In this document: positions 1 through 10,800 of the stretch, piece after piece
Position numbering within the stretch: position 1 is the first letter of the stretch
Layout of the letters: each line of letters opens with the position of its first letter
Assembly: GCA_002633005.1 (NCBI GenBank)
Contig: NMRA01000092.1
Coordinates: forward strand, 9,419-71,418
Direction of reading: 5' to 3'
DNA: 62,000 nt
Source: Phoronis australis
Taxonomy: Eukaryota; Phoronida; Phoronidae
Position numbers and translations under genes: made by a program
The notes under the pieces: model-generated
What the model saw: the letters and a program-made list of their open reading frames with translations, nothing else
Database searches by the model: none
What the model was told of the DNA's origin: nothing

Positions 1-1620
1 GTCAAGCAAAAATTTGTTCTTAAAGTTGAACGAATCTCGTTTTGGTTTCATTTATCTTGTAAAATTGTATTACTACAACTACTTTTCTGTTATGGGTGGC
101 AGCCATCTTGGCAGCCATTTTGTACAAAATAAACATGTATGCATAACACAATTGTATGATATCCGTGCAGTTCATAAAAACACATTTAATATTCATTTAT
201 TACGTGTACATCATGGTTACATGGTTGCTGAATCAATCTCTTCTTGTGGTCGTTAATGCAGTAATGTTGGCAGCCATTTTGGCAACTATTGCGGAAATGT
301 CGAAAATATTGCCTAAACATGTTTTTCTCCATTCTCTTCAAAAAAGCAATGAAAAGACCTATCATTTGGTATATCACACCATATAGTTTGTTAATGGTAT
401 ATTACACCATATAGTTCATTAACGTAAAACAATAAGACGTTTTTGCAGTCATAATGGTGGCCATATTGTCCGCCATTTTGGAATTTGGAATTTTTTGTTT
501 TCTTAAAAATGTTTCTCACCAAGTAAATGCTAGGATTGTCATATCCTGAAATTTTCATGTTGTTATTAAAAGTATTGAGGAAGTTATTGTGAAAAAACTA
601 ATTTTGGGTCACATGAATGCGCATTTACTCCCATGTATTCAGAGGACTAAAAAAAAGGGCTAATTATCGCTCTTCAAACGTTCATAAAAAGTCAACGGCT
701 TAATGGATTTTGTTAATTTTTTTTGTTTGACTCTGTTTTTGATGTTTTATTAAATCAATGCATTTTTAAATATTAAATAAGAATTTGAAATTTTTTGTCA
801 CGTCCCTACCATGGTTCTCTCGTATGCGATTCGAACGAGTGAAAAAGTACACAACACTGCAAATATTGTTATAAATGTTATCGGCTACGAACAGTCGACA
901 TTTAAGAAATTTAACTAAGTAGATCGATGCTGGTCGCTCTACCGATTCCCATTATAGTTGTAGAACCCATCGTAAGCTGAGGAACCAACACGTTCATAAT
1001 AAATCTGTTGATTCTCAGATGATTTTTTAACGGTGACTTACACTCAGCCATTCACAATAAAATATGGTGGGTTCGACTACAACGTTTACCGAACGTGGTC
1101 ACCACTGCCCTGGCACAGGACTGGTGAATCTATGATTCATTGGTCTAACGTCTTTAGGCAACTAGTAATTCATGATAATCGGTTTTACTCGAGCTCATTT
1201 TGTTACCTGCACCACTCTTCTGCGTTGAAGAAGTGTCGTTCAGCAGGAACACAACAGTGAGCAAGAGCCACAGTAGACTTCGAGGACAAGCGTTATTTTA
1301 TTCTGTGCTGATAGTGACAAATTCCAAGTTTGTATTAAATAATCTTAACCCAATATTTGAGTTTGAATTTAACAGAATTATGAGAAATATTGGCATTTTC
1401 GGTCATTTTTATAGTCTTGGCTTTAGGCAATCATTACTTTTCATGCTTTTTTCATTTTCAGTGGTTTTTGATTTTTGACTTTTTGACAGGTGCAAGAGCA
1501 GATTGCAGATTGTGGTCGAGCCCGAAACCCTGTACGAAGCCTATTAACATTCACTTGTTGTAAAGATGAATAATATTTGTATTTTGACTTTAATATTGAT
1601 ATAGCTAGGCGCTAGGCTGG
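1..1620. other. No gene recognised; AT-rich DNA with a recurring CCATTTTGG-type motif
   Basis: I see no exon or RNA gene that I can support. A motif of the form GGCAGCCAT(C/T)TTGG or its variant GCCATTTTGG recurs near 97-122, 267-287 and 450-482, roughly every 175-190 bp, with loosely similar AT-rich DNA between. This suggests a degraded tandem or interspersed repeat. The short frames around 1033-1478 resemble no family I know and lack convincing splice sites. Confidence 0.4.
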
Positions 1621-1624
1621 CTAA

Positions 1625-2792
1625 CAACTAAACAAGTCGGGAGTAGACAGCCTGACCACCGTCTCAGTCTCAGTGTGTAGTAGTTCAACCAAAGACGCTA
1701 ACGGTCTACGGTCTCTGGTTAAACTACAGACGGTGGAGCTCCTAGTATATAAGCGCGTCATACACCGGAAGCTTTTCGCCGAATTATGCATTGCTCGAAA
1801 AGACGGCTTCTTATGGCGATGTAGCACGTGCAAAACTTCACTGGCCATCCGAGATGGAAGTTTCTTTGCAAAGTCCAACTTGAGCCTCGACAAACTAATA
1901 CAGTTTATATACTTTTGGGCAATGGACACGTTCACCATGGCTCAAATACGAGACGAGCGTTCCATCCGGAGCAGTAGGACCCTTGTGGACTGGAACAATT
2001 TTATGAGGGACGTTTGCACGGAGCACTTTATAAGGAATCCGCAGCAGATTGGAGGACCCAGCTCGATAGTGGAGGTAAGCACCGTCGCAGTTTCCCAATA
2101 AATCACGTTAAGTGTGATTTTGTTTTTGACCAGACCCTATTTGGTTCATGTTCATAGTGTACATAATGCTTGGCAAACGCGGATGACATGTATTGTTCTA
2201 ACGCCTATTGTTCCTGAAATGTACATTTGTGGCCATTAATTAGCCACCCACCTTCAAATACTGATAGTAATGCAGTTATTAACATGTATTTGAACATTCT
2301 CCCGTTTACGTTTCAGATAGACGAATCAAAGTTCAGTCGTATTAAATACAACAGAGGTAGACGAGTCGATGGACGCTGGGTGCTCGGGGGAATCAACAGG
2401 ACAAATAAGCGAGAGACGTTCTTGATTCCGGTTAGGCGGCGCGACGCTAACACTTTGATCCCTTTAATCACCGCCAACGTCGCGCCTGGGACCAGAATCA
2501 TGACGGACGAGTGGAGATCGTACCGCGGCCTAGCGAACCTGCAGTACCAGCACGATGTCATAAACCATTCAATCCACTTTGTTGACCCGGCAGATCCAAC
2601 TATCCACACAAACACGGTTGAGAGCACGTGGAAGGACATGAAATGGAAACACAAGCGCATGTGCGGCACTCGCAAAAGGCGACCTCTCTTGCACACGTAT
2701 TATCCGAGTACCGTTGGAGACGTAAGCACCGCGCCGGAGGGCCAGCCTTCCAACAAGTAATAATGGACATTGCTGAACAATACGTTGTTTAA
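1625..2792 (+). pseudogene. ISXO2/IS1595-type (Merlin-like) DDE transposase, two exons, frameshifted
   Basis: Exon 1 is open from 1625 to 2074 and has no clear ATG. Exon 2 starts at 2317. The intron (2075-2316) begins GTAAGC, ends TTTCAG and is phase 0. Exon 1 carries half of the usual zinc ribbon (WRCSTC) followed by RDGSFF, typical of the region before the catalytic core. Exon 2 opens with the first catalytic Asp (IDESKF), then the second (MTDEWRSYRGL) and the Glu (NTVESTWKDMKWKHKR), so the DDE triad is intact. After the codons for LLHTY (near 2700) the family C-terminus continues in another frame, reading SEYRWRRKH and ending at TAA 2790-2792. This fits loss of one base at about 2700/2701; without it the frame stops at 2760. 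The first zinc-ribbon cysteine pair is missing, and I found no terminal inverted repeats. An inactive copy is likely; a sequencing error is the alternative explanation for the frameshift. Confidence 0.85.
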
Positions 2793-3440
2793 ATGGTTAT
2801 TGTACATAGGCGCTGCGAAAATGTAGTGTTCGTAAGTTTAGTTATTAGTAGGCGGCAAAGACGCAGTGAAGTTTTTTTAGTTTCAGTCACGTTAATGTAT
2901 ACACACACAAGTCCTGATTTTAATAGTTAACATGTAGTGTTTGAGACATGTGTTTGTTCTTGTTTGTAGTATGTGTTTTGCCATGTATCAGTCTTGCATT
3001 TTTTGAAGTTTTTTGTTGTTGTAAATGAATTGTGGTTATGAAAGTTATGCTGTATATGTTGTTTTGCCATTGACTATTTATCAGTGTTGTTATCATTATG
3101 TTATTGTGAAGCTTTGTTGTCTAAAGTATACGAACAACAATATATGTATAACAATATATTTTTATTCGTTTTTCACTTCCATTTCACCACTTTAGGTAAC
3201 GCAGTTTGCGACAAACATGCACGCAGCATCAAATATGGGGCGGTCTTTTTTCCCTTTTCAGTAAACATTTAAGAAAGTCAAGCAACTCAAAAAAAGAAAG
3301 GAAAGATGAGGATAAAATGATGAATTAAACATGAACAATAATCTGTACGTCAACTTTGCCAAAACAGAACTTGTCCGGTATGAGGTTCGTCTATTTTACT
3401 CGAGAGGCGTGGTCCCAGTAGTTAACCTTTCTACCAATAG
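2793..3440. other. Intergenic, no feature recognised
   Basis: This AT-rich stretch lies between the transposase relic and the presumed NOA1 promoter. It holds short direct repeats such as AACAATATAT near 3136-3160 but no exon-like segment, RNA gene or bounded element that I can identify. Confidence 0.4.
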
Positions 3441-3444
3441 GTGT

Positions 3445-3544
3445 CATGTAGCATCCATTAATAAAATGGCGGCAAACAGACAAGGCGGTAGGAAATGAAC
3501 ACCTCCGAAAAACGCAAACTGCATGACAAGGAAGACACCAATAG
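3445..3544 (+). promoter_or_regulatory. Candidate NOA1 promoter / 5' UTR exon with YY1-type motif
   Basis: A motif AAAATGGCGGCAA at 3463-3475 matches the YY1 site common just downstream of start sites of housekeeping and mitochondrial genes. Its ATG opens only a 10-codon frame (3466-3498), so it would be a leader uORF. A good donor (ATAG followed by GTATGT at 3545) lies 70 bp downstream. A strong acceptor (CTTCTTTGCAG, ending at 4690) lies upstream of the NOA1 ATG at 4838. I infer a noncoding first exon near 3445-3544 spliced to about 4691. No transcript evidence is available here, and the transcription start is a guess. Confidence 0.4.
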
Positions 3545-3667
3545 GTATGTGCTATGCATTTTTGAAATGTGCATGGCGAGAGGATTCAGAAAATACTGAT
3601 ATCATGGGTGGACATTAATGGAGTCTGATTGTAAACAATAACCAACATCTATGTCATATTGTTAAAA

Positions 3668-4007
3668 TTACCTTTTGCCCACAAAGGGACATTTGGTGGC
3701 CGTCGATGTATGCAATTCCTTCTAACGCGAACAAATACTCCCGTTATCAACTTTTTCTTTGAGTGGTCCCTTGTTTAGTTCCCGAAACAGGTAACTCACC
3801 ATATTTAACACTGTGCGTGCCAGGTGGTGTGATGTCATATCCCCTGACATGCGCAGTGTTAAAAATGGTGAGTTACCAATTTTGGGAACTGAATGAAGGA
3901 CCGCTCGAAGAAAGAGTTTAATTGATAACGGGAGTATTTGTTCGAGTTGGAAGGAATTAAATACATCGACGGCCTCCTAAGGTGTCCCTCTGTGCGCAAA
4001 AGGTATT
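3668..4007. mobile_element. Foldback (long inverted-repeat) element, complete copy
   Basis: The left arm (from TTACCTTTTGCCCACAAAGG near 3670) is the reverse complement of the right arm (ending CTGTGCGCAAAAGGTAT near 4006) over about 160-175 bp. It is interrupted only by scattered mismatches and a short centre around 3824-3850 (GATGTCATATCCCCTGAC). The boxes GTCGATGTAT, ACTCCCGTTATCAA and GTAACTCACCAT are found in both arms. No coding capacity is seen. It lies in the presumed 5' UTR intron of NOA1. The family name is unknown to me. Confidence 0.75.
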
Positions 4008-4094
4008 TATGACCACATAGCATTGATGTTTTAGTCAGTGCGAGGCATAATTGATCGAAAATTATACGGCATGTGAAGCTTCACCGTCTATTGC

Positions 4095-4245
4095 GGAGCC
4101 AGTAGAGACAGTGGTCACTGTCTATCAGTTCCTCTGCCTGGCATAGACAGTCACCACTGTTTCTAGCTGGCTCAGTAGAGACGGTGTACCTCCTATAGGA
4201 GCTTCATAAACCGGAACCTTTTTGGCGAAGTATGCCTCATACCGA
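4095..4245 (+). repeat. Relic resembling the 5' end of the transposase exon
   Basis: Sequence near 4175-4240 (GACGGTG..CTCCTAT..., then CATAAACCGGAACC and GGCGAAGTATGC) lines up with 1731-1795 in the transposase exon (GACGGTGGAGCTCCTAG..., CATACACCGGAAGC, GCCGAATTATGC). Just upstream the relic also has repeated GTAGAGAC(A/G)GTG boxes like those at 1641-1660. I infer a decayed second copy of the transposon's 5' part. It is too short and diverged to say whether it was ever coding. Confidence 0.4.
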
Positions 4246-4262
4246 CTAAAGCATCAAAGTCA

Positions 4263-4515
4263 CATTGTTATAAATACTTTTCGCATAGAGGGACAACTTA
4301 GTAAGCTGTCGATGTCTTCATTTCCTTCCAACTCAAACAGGTACTCCCGTTATCAACTTTTTCTTCGAGCAGTTCTTCATTCAGTTCCCAAAATTGGAAA
4401 GTGGCCATTTGTAACACAATGTGCGGCAGGTGGTATGATGTCATATCCCCTGGCATGCGTAGTGTAAAAATGGCCAGTTACTGATTTTGGGAACTGAACG
4501 AAGGATTGCTCTTTT
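4263..4515. mobile_element. Foldback element, second, truncated copy
   Basis: It shares with the copy at 3668-4007 the left arm (GTCGATGT, CTTCCAACTC, ACTCCCGTTATCAACTTTTTC), the centre (GATGTCATATCCCCTGGCATGCG) and the beginning of the right arm (GTTACTGATTTTGGGAACTGAA). It stops near 4515, so the outer part of the right arm is missing. Both copies lie in the presumed 5' UTR intron of NOA1, about 260 bp apart. Confidence 0.7.
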
Positions 4516-4837
4516 TCTGTGATGGAAGTAAACTTGCGTCTTTTGAACGTGTACCTGTGTCTTTGTTGATATGAATTGCTCTTTTGTTGAAACTGAAATA
4601 TGGAAATTTTGGTTGCAGATATCTGGATAGTATCTACTCAGTTTAAACCTTGATCCATTTGTATTGACATTGTTTTGTCTTCTTTGCAGAGAACGAGCAA
4701 GACTGTTTTACGCAACATCGATAAGGCCTCGACTTCTACAGTGACTTCTGTACTGCTTTGATAATCTTGGTAACTTAAACTGTGAAAGAAGTGCATCTTA
4801 TGTTAACCACCAGTCATTGCATTGAAGGTTTTTGCTC

Positions 4838-7800
4838 ATGGCCCAAATGAATTGCCACAGATCATTCTTGAACTACTTGGTGCAGTTTTGTCGGAGGAAA
4901 CCAACCTCAAGAGCCGATCTATATGTTCGGCATTTTGCAAGCTACACAGATGTAAAAATAGAAGCCAATGACGAGCTGTGCCACATTTTCCGAAAGCAAA
5001 GAGAGCACAGGCAGGAAATTCTACGCAAGAAAAAACAAACCTTTAGACAAGATATTCCTCTCTATGCTAAACTGTATTTAGCAAATGAAATAAAGTCGGA
5101 GATTGAAAATGCTTCAAATAATTTAAGTGAGTCAGTGGGTGGATTATATTCTGGAGAAGACTTTTTGAGTGAATACATCGATCAAGAATTTTCAATCAAC
5201 AGTGAACCAGGAACAGATTTAAATTATGGAACTGCTAATCGAGATATTCCAATGAGCGACGTTCCGTGTCCTGGCTGTGGTGCTAATCTACACTGTCAGG
5301 ACCCAGGCATTCCTGGATATATGCCCAGTGAAAAGTTTCAACGGTACAGACATTCTTCAGAAATGTTGAAGAAGTTAGAATGCCATCGTTGTTTTGTTTG
5401 GTCAAAGTATCAGATAGCCCTCGACGTCTCTGTGTCTGAAGAGGAATATTTGAAAGTTGTGTCGGAACTCCGAAAAAAATTTGCACTTCTGTTAGTGGTT
5501 GTGGACTTATTAGATATACCGAACAGTATCTATGAGGGTTTACTCAGTCTCTTGGGACATAAGCACCCTCTGTACATAGTAGGTAACAAAGTGGACTTGT
5601 TACCAAAAGACAGGGAAGGGTATTTAGACCGTGTGGTGGGGTCTGTGAAACAGCATGTGTCGAAGATGGGTCTCAATCGAGGGAATAATATTAAGCATTA
5701 CTGTCTTGTCAGTGCGAAAACCGGATATGGAGTAGAAGACCTAGTAACCAAGTTAATGAAAGATTGGAATAGAAAAGGTGATCACTGACTTTATATCCCA
5801 ATGCCTGAAATGTGCGGTTTGAATCTGTTGCATGCTCGATGTGTCTGGGGGATTCAATGAGAAATAAACACTGAGGTTTTTTCATAGATCCTTTGGTTAC
5901 AAAGTGGCAGAACAGGTTGTGGTCTCGATCCTTTGGACTCTCCTCAGGTTCTGGTTCTGCTGTTCATATTTAGAAAAGTTAGCATGCAACTACAATTTAA
6001 GGCTGCTTAACCACACAATTTATGTCTCCAGCGTTTTCACATCATGATGGAAGACGATCTCCGTCCCCAAGCATGTAATTTATGACATTAGCTAGTAAGA
6101 TTAGAAAATGGTTGTTCAAAAACAAATTTTGCCAGGGTTGGCTATTTTGAAAACCAGGTTCCATCCTGTCAGTTAAGTAGGAGAGCTAATTGTTTAAGGT
6201 CTTCTGAAAGTAGAAACCAATCGCCAATGGCAAAGTAAATTATGAAACAATCTGACAAGAGTTGATCTGAAAATTTTGTATTTAGCTAATTTTGTATAGG
6301 ATGAAAATTCCCCTTTAAGATGTTTTGAATTCTATTACTGAGACCATGAAACTCTGCTTGAGGCTTCCCTCAATCTTTTGACTTCAGTCTTGTGTAAAGT
6401 TTTCGTTGATGGCCCTTGTCCTCTGCTGCGTTTATTAAATTTAATGAGGTCAGTCCTGCTTCCTGTTCTACTTATTTGTTTTGCCCTCGTTGCAGGCGAT
6501 GTATGTGTTGTGGGCTGTACTAATTCAGGGAAGTCGACACTGTTTAATGCACTACTGGCCTCTGACTACTGCAAGTCTAGCGTCAGAGACCTCATTCACG
6601 AGGCTACTTCATCCATTTGGCCTGGTATGTGATCAACAACTGTTGTGAAATCTCACCAACATAGGACACTATGTCAGTGTGGTAGACTAAATTGTGTTAA
6701 TTTTTTCAAGAAAGACAGCGTGCACCCAGTCGGTGCTTTACCATTTCCAAGTTCTTACTGTTGCTACGATTGTGCATAGAGTACTTCGAAGAACTGTGGG
6801 CATTAAAAGCCCTTGGAATAGGAAAAATTATCAATTTTTAATGGTAGATTTTTGTCTTCTGTTGGTGAGATTTTTGTCAAGTGGTTGTTTTCAATTCATT
6901 TCTCATCTCCAGTAGAGAACCTCAGCTTAGTCAAACTATAAAGAAGTTTTGCATCACATTTCATATCCATCAATCATCAACCACGCTTTTATTCTTAGTG
7001 CTCGCTTACAAGTTTGAGATGCGACTCTCTTTATAGTCCAGCCTAATGCTAAAAAATTCTTGTCTAAGCAGTTTTTCATGGCATGTATGATGTCTGGAAT
7101 TTTGTCTGTTTATGAGATGCAGAAATTGTGCCCAAGGTGAGTTCTGTGACAGAATTGAAAAATGTTTAGAAATCACCCTATGATGCAGTATTATTGAAGA
7201 CATGAAATCCAACTATTATTCTAATTTTATGTGAGTTATGACAATACCTATTGAAGGGATATTATCAGTGTTGTGTCCTAAATTGTATTTTGGGGTTATT
7301 GTTACATCGGATAGTCTCTGAAATGGTCAGCTTTGACCAGAGCCATAAAACAACAAGATTTGTTTTTATAGTTTTGCTGTAAATCACCAGTTCTTGCCAG
7401 ACATAAGCTGAAATCAAGACTGGTCACTTTCCCAGTTAAGTAGGTTACGTTAAAAATGCCCTAACTTTTAATTTACCTGCAGAGTGTTAAACTTCGACCT
7501 CAAGGGTTGAATGTTCAATTCTGCTCTGAGTCTGACTCAGAATGTCACTTTTCCTCGGCCATTCTGTTCATTTAATGTCTTCAAATACATTTACAAAATG
7601 CTTTAGGGACCACACTGAATCTGCTGAAGTTTCCCATCGTCACGGCGAAACCAAAGACGTTTCATTTGCGTAAAAAACGTTTGTGCAGTGAGGGAACGGA
7701 GGTGGCATCGGAGGAGCAGAAGATGTTATCAGGTGAGGAACTGTTGAAACCTTGTCATTATGTGGGGTGATAGTCATGTTGGATGACAATTGGATTGGTT

Positions 7801-10800
7801 ATCATTGGATATCATTTGAAATCATTGGATATCGTGGGAAAGTGAGTAGAGATGCAGTAGTTTGTCAATTAATCTGTGACCGTTATCTTGTTGTTGGGTA
7901 TTTTGTAACAAGAATTTGTGGTGTTAAAGCTGTTAAAATTTTCCATCTTCTCAAAGTGAATTAAATAAAAAAAGGAAATTGTGTGCTACTTAAGCCTTTA
8001 ACTGGACATTTACAGACACCTCCTCAGACAGAAAAAATGAATATTTTTTCAAATTTCCTTTCTGCTTTAAGTCAACATAAATTTATCAACATTTAGCTCT
8101 TATTTCGACAACATTGATAATGTCTAATATAATAGCGACATAAAGATGTATTTTCAATGTTCTGTCCATGTCTAGGAAATGTAGGTATAACCCTTGTGGA
8201 TGACGGACGTGACAACTTCAATGGCCGGGAACTACCTACCTTCTCATTTGACGAAGACACAGGTCTGCTTAACGAGGTTGAATTGACCCAGGATCATTTG
8301 ATAGAGAGTGAGAGCACAATGCCAGATGACATGTTCCCAGACAGTAAATGGTTCTATGACAGTCCGGGCTTAGTGAGTCGTGATCAGGTAGTTAGGGATT
8401 TCGTAGACTTATTAACAGTCACATGTCAGAATAAACTTAAGAGCATTAGGGGAACGTTCTATGCATGGCCGTTACGTTACACCTGACAGCTCGGTTTTGA
8501 ACTTTTGTTGTTTGCGTTGATTTTTCAAGTCGTAATGATTAGCTCTGTTAATTGTTTTGTTATTTTGCTTTCCCGCATGATTACAAATGAATTCTGCGTC
8601 ATGTTGTCTGGAATGATGTGTCGTGACGGGTCATTGCTCTTCGTGATGTTGAAACGTAATTTTGTTGGAGTATTTGTCTCATGCTCTGTTCTGTTAAAGT
8701 AGTGTAGTATGGTAATTGTCCACTATTTCGCACAAAATGAACTGCGAAAAATGCCATTTTCCATTTTGCAAGGCCGATTACAAAATTACTACAAATAATG
8801 GAAAATTTACTAAAAGTTGTTTTAAATTATCTGCACAGTGGAAACAATGCTAGTTATGCATAAAATTTTTCTAATAATTTTTATTTTTGTGGAGCGGTTT
8901 GACAAAATAGAATTTCACTTGTCAGCCATATTCTACGCTAAATAGGTGAAGAACTACGGTACGATTTGCCATGTGTTATTTCTATTCAGGTGATCAATTT
9001 ATTAACTCAAGATGAGCTGGCCGCAGTCCTTCCAGTTGACGTCATTAAACCACGCACATTCGTGATACAACCTTGTCAAGCTCTGCTGATTGGTGGATTA
9101 GCAAGAATAGATTACGTAGAAGTGAGTGTTTGAAAGACATTACAGTGAAGCTTCTTCAATTTAGAACACGAAATGGTAGCATTACAAAGCCTTGAATTAT
9201 ATCCTTTTTAGGGACCATCCCAGTGGTGGTAGTCGGTTTGTGTAATGGAATTAAGTGGCCAAATCTAGGCGTGATAATGTCCTGCGGTCTGTTTCATGAA
9301 AAGTGACTTTTAAGTCTTAAAAGACGTTTAAGTCAGAAATTTGGTTTTACACTCCATACAGTTATTTTTGAAAAATAAAAAATCTCACTTAAGCAAAGTG
9401 CAAAGTTTCTGTCGAGAACATGCTTATACGTACCAATTACTGACGAGATAATTTTTATAAATTATTTCTAGATTGTGATACGCTCATAATTGGCTAAACT
9501 TCTATTCAGTAATTGTGAAGTAGGAGGGTAAGACCATTTTTACGACTTAAAAGTCTTAGTCACTTTTCATAAAACGGACTCCAGAACACAATTGCCAACT
9601 TAAACAAAAGACCGACTGTGATTGGATTGTCCCACCTTTACCTCTGACCTATCCACTGCTCACAGCACAGAATACTGAAATCTTCTTTCCTGAGAATCAA
9701 AATATTTTGGGAAGAAATTTGTTCTCATTTTAGCACATCTTTTAAGATAAAACTCGTCTGGTAACAACATACACGTGATGAAATTCTAACGTAGAAAATA
9801 TATCTGAAACTAAATAAGGCGATCCAGATCCTCCCAAGGATACTATTGTTTCATGAAATGAAGAATATAAATCGGTAAATAAAACAACAAGAATGGATCA
9901 ACTGAAATTTGAAATTTTCGGATGTAACAACTTCCTTTATCAACAAAAACAGAAATAAAGTAAAATCAAACACAAAATGACAATTGACATATAANCAGGA
10001 TCATTTGATAGAGAGTGAGAGCACAATGCCAGATGACATGTTCCCAGACAGTAAATGGTTCTATGACAGTCCGGGCTTAGTGAGTCGCGATCAGGTAGTT
10101 AGGGATTTCGTAGACTTATTAACAGTCACATGTCAGAATAAACTTAAGAGCATTAGGGGAACGTTCTATGCATGGCCGTTACGTTACACCTGACAGCTCG
10201 GTTTTGAACTTTTGTTGTTTGCGTTGATTTTTCAAGTCATAATGATTAGCTCTGTTAATTGTTTTGCTATTTTGCTTTCCCGCATGATTACAAATGAATT
10301 CTCGGTCATGTTGTCTGGAATGATGAGTCATGACGGGTCATTGCTCTTCGTAATGTTGAAACGTAATTTTGTTGGAGTATTTGTCTCATGCTCTGTTCTG
10401 TTAAAATAGTGTAGTATGTTAATTCTCCACTATTTCACACAAAATGAACTGCGAAAAATGCCATTTTTCCATTTTGCAAGGCCGATTACAAAATTACTAC
10501 AAAAAATGGAAATTTACTAAAAATTGTTTTAAAATATCTGCACAGTGGAAACAATGCTAGTTACGCATAAAATTTTCCAATAATTTTTATTTTTGTGGAG
10601 CGGTTTGACAAAATAGAATTTCACTTGTCAGCCATATTCTACGCTAAATAGGTGGAGAACTACGGTACGATTTGCCATGTGTAATTTCTATTCAGGTGAT
10701 CAATTTATTAACTCAAGATGAGCTGGCCGCAGTCCTTCCAGTTGACGTCATTAAACCGCGCACGTTCGTGATACAACCTTGTCAAGCTCTGCTGATTGGT

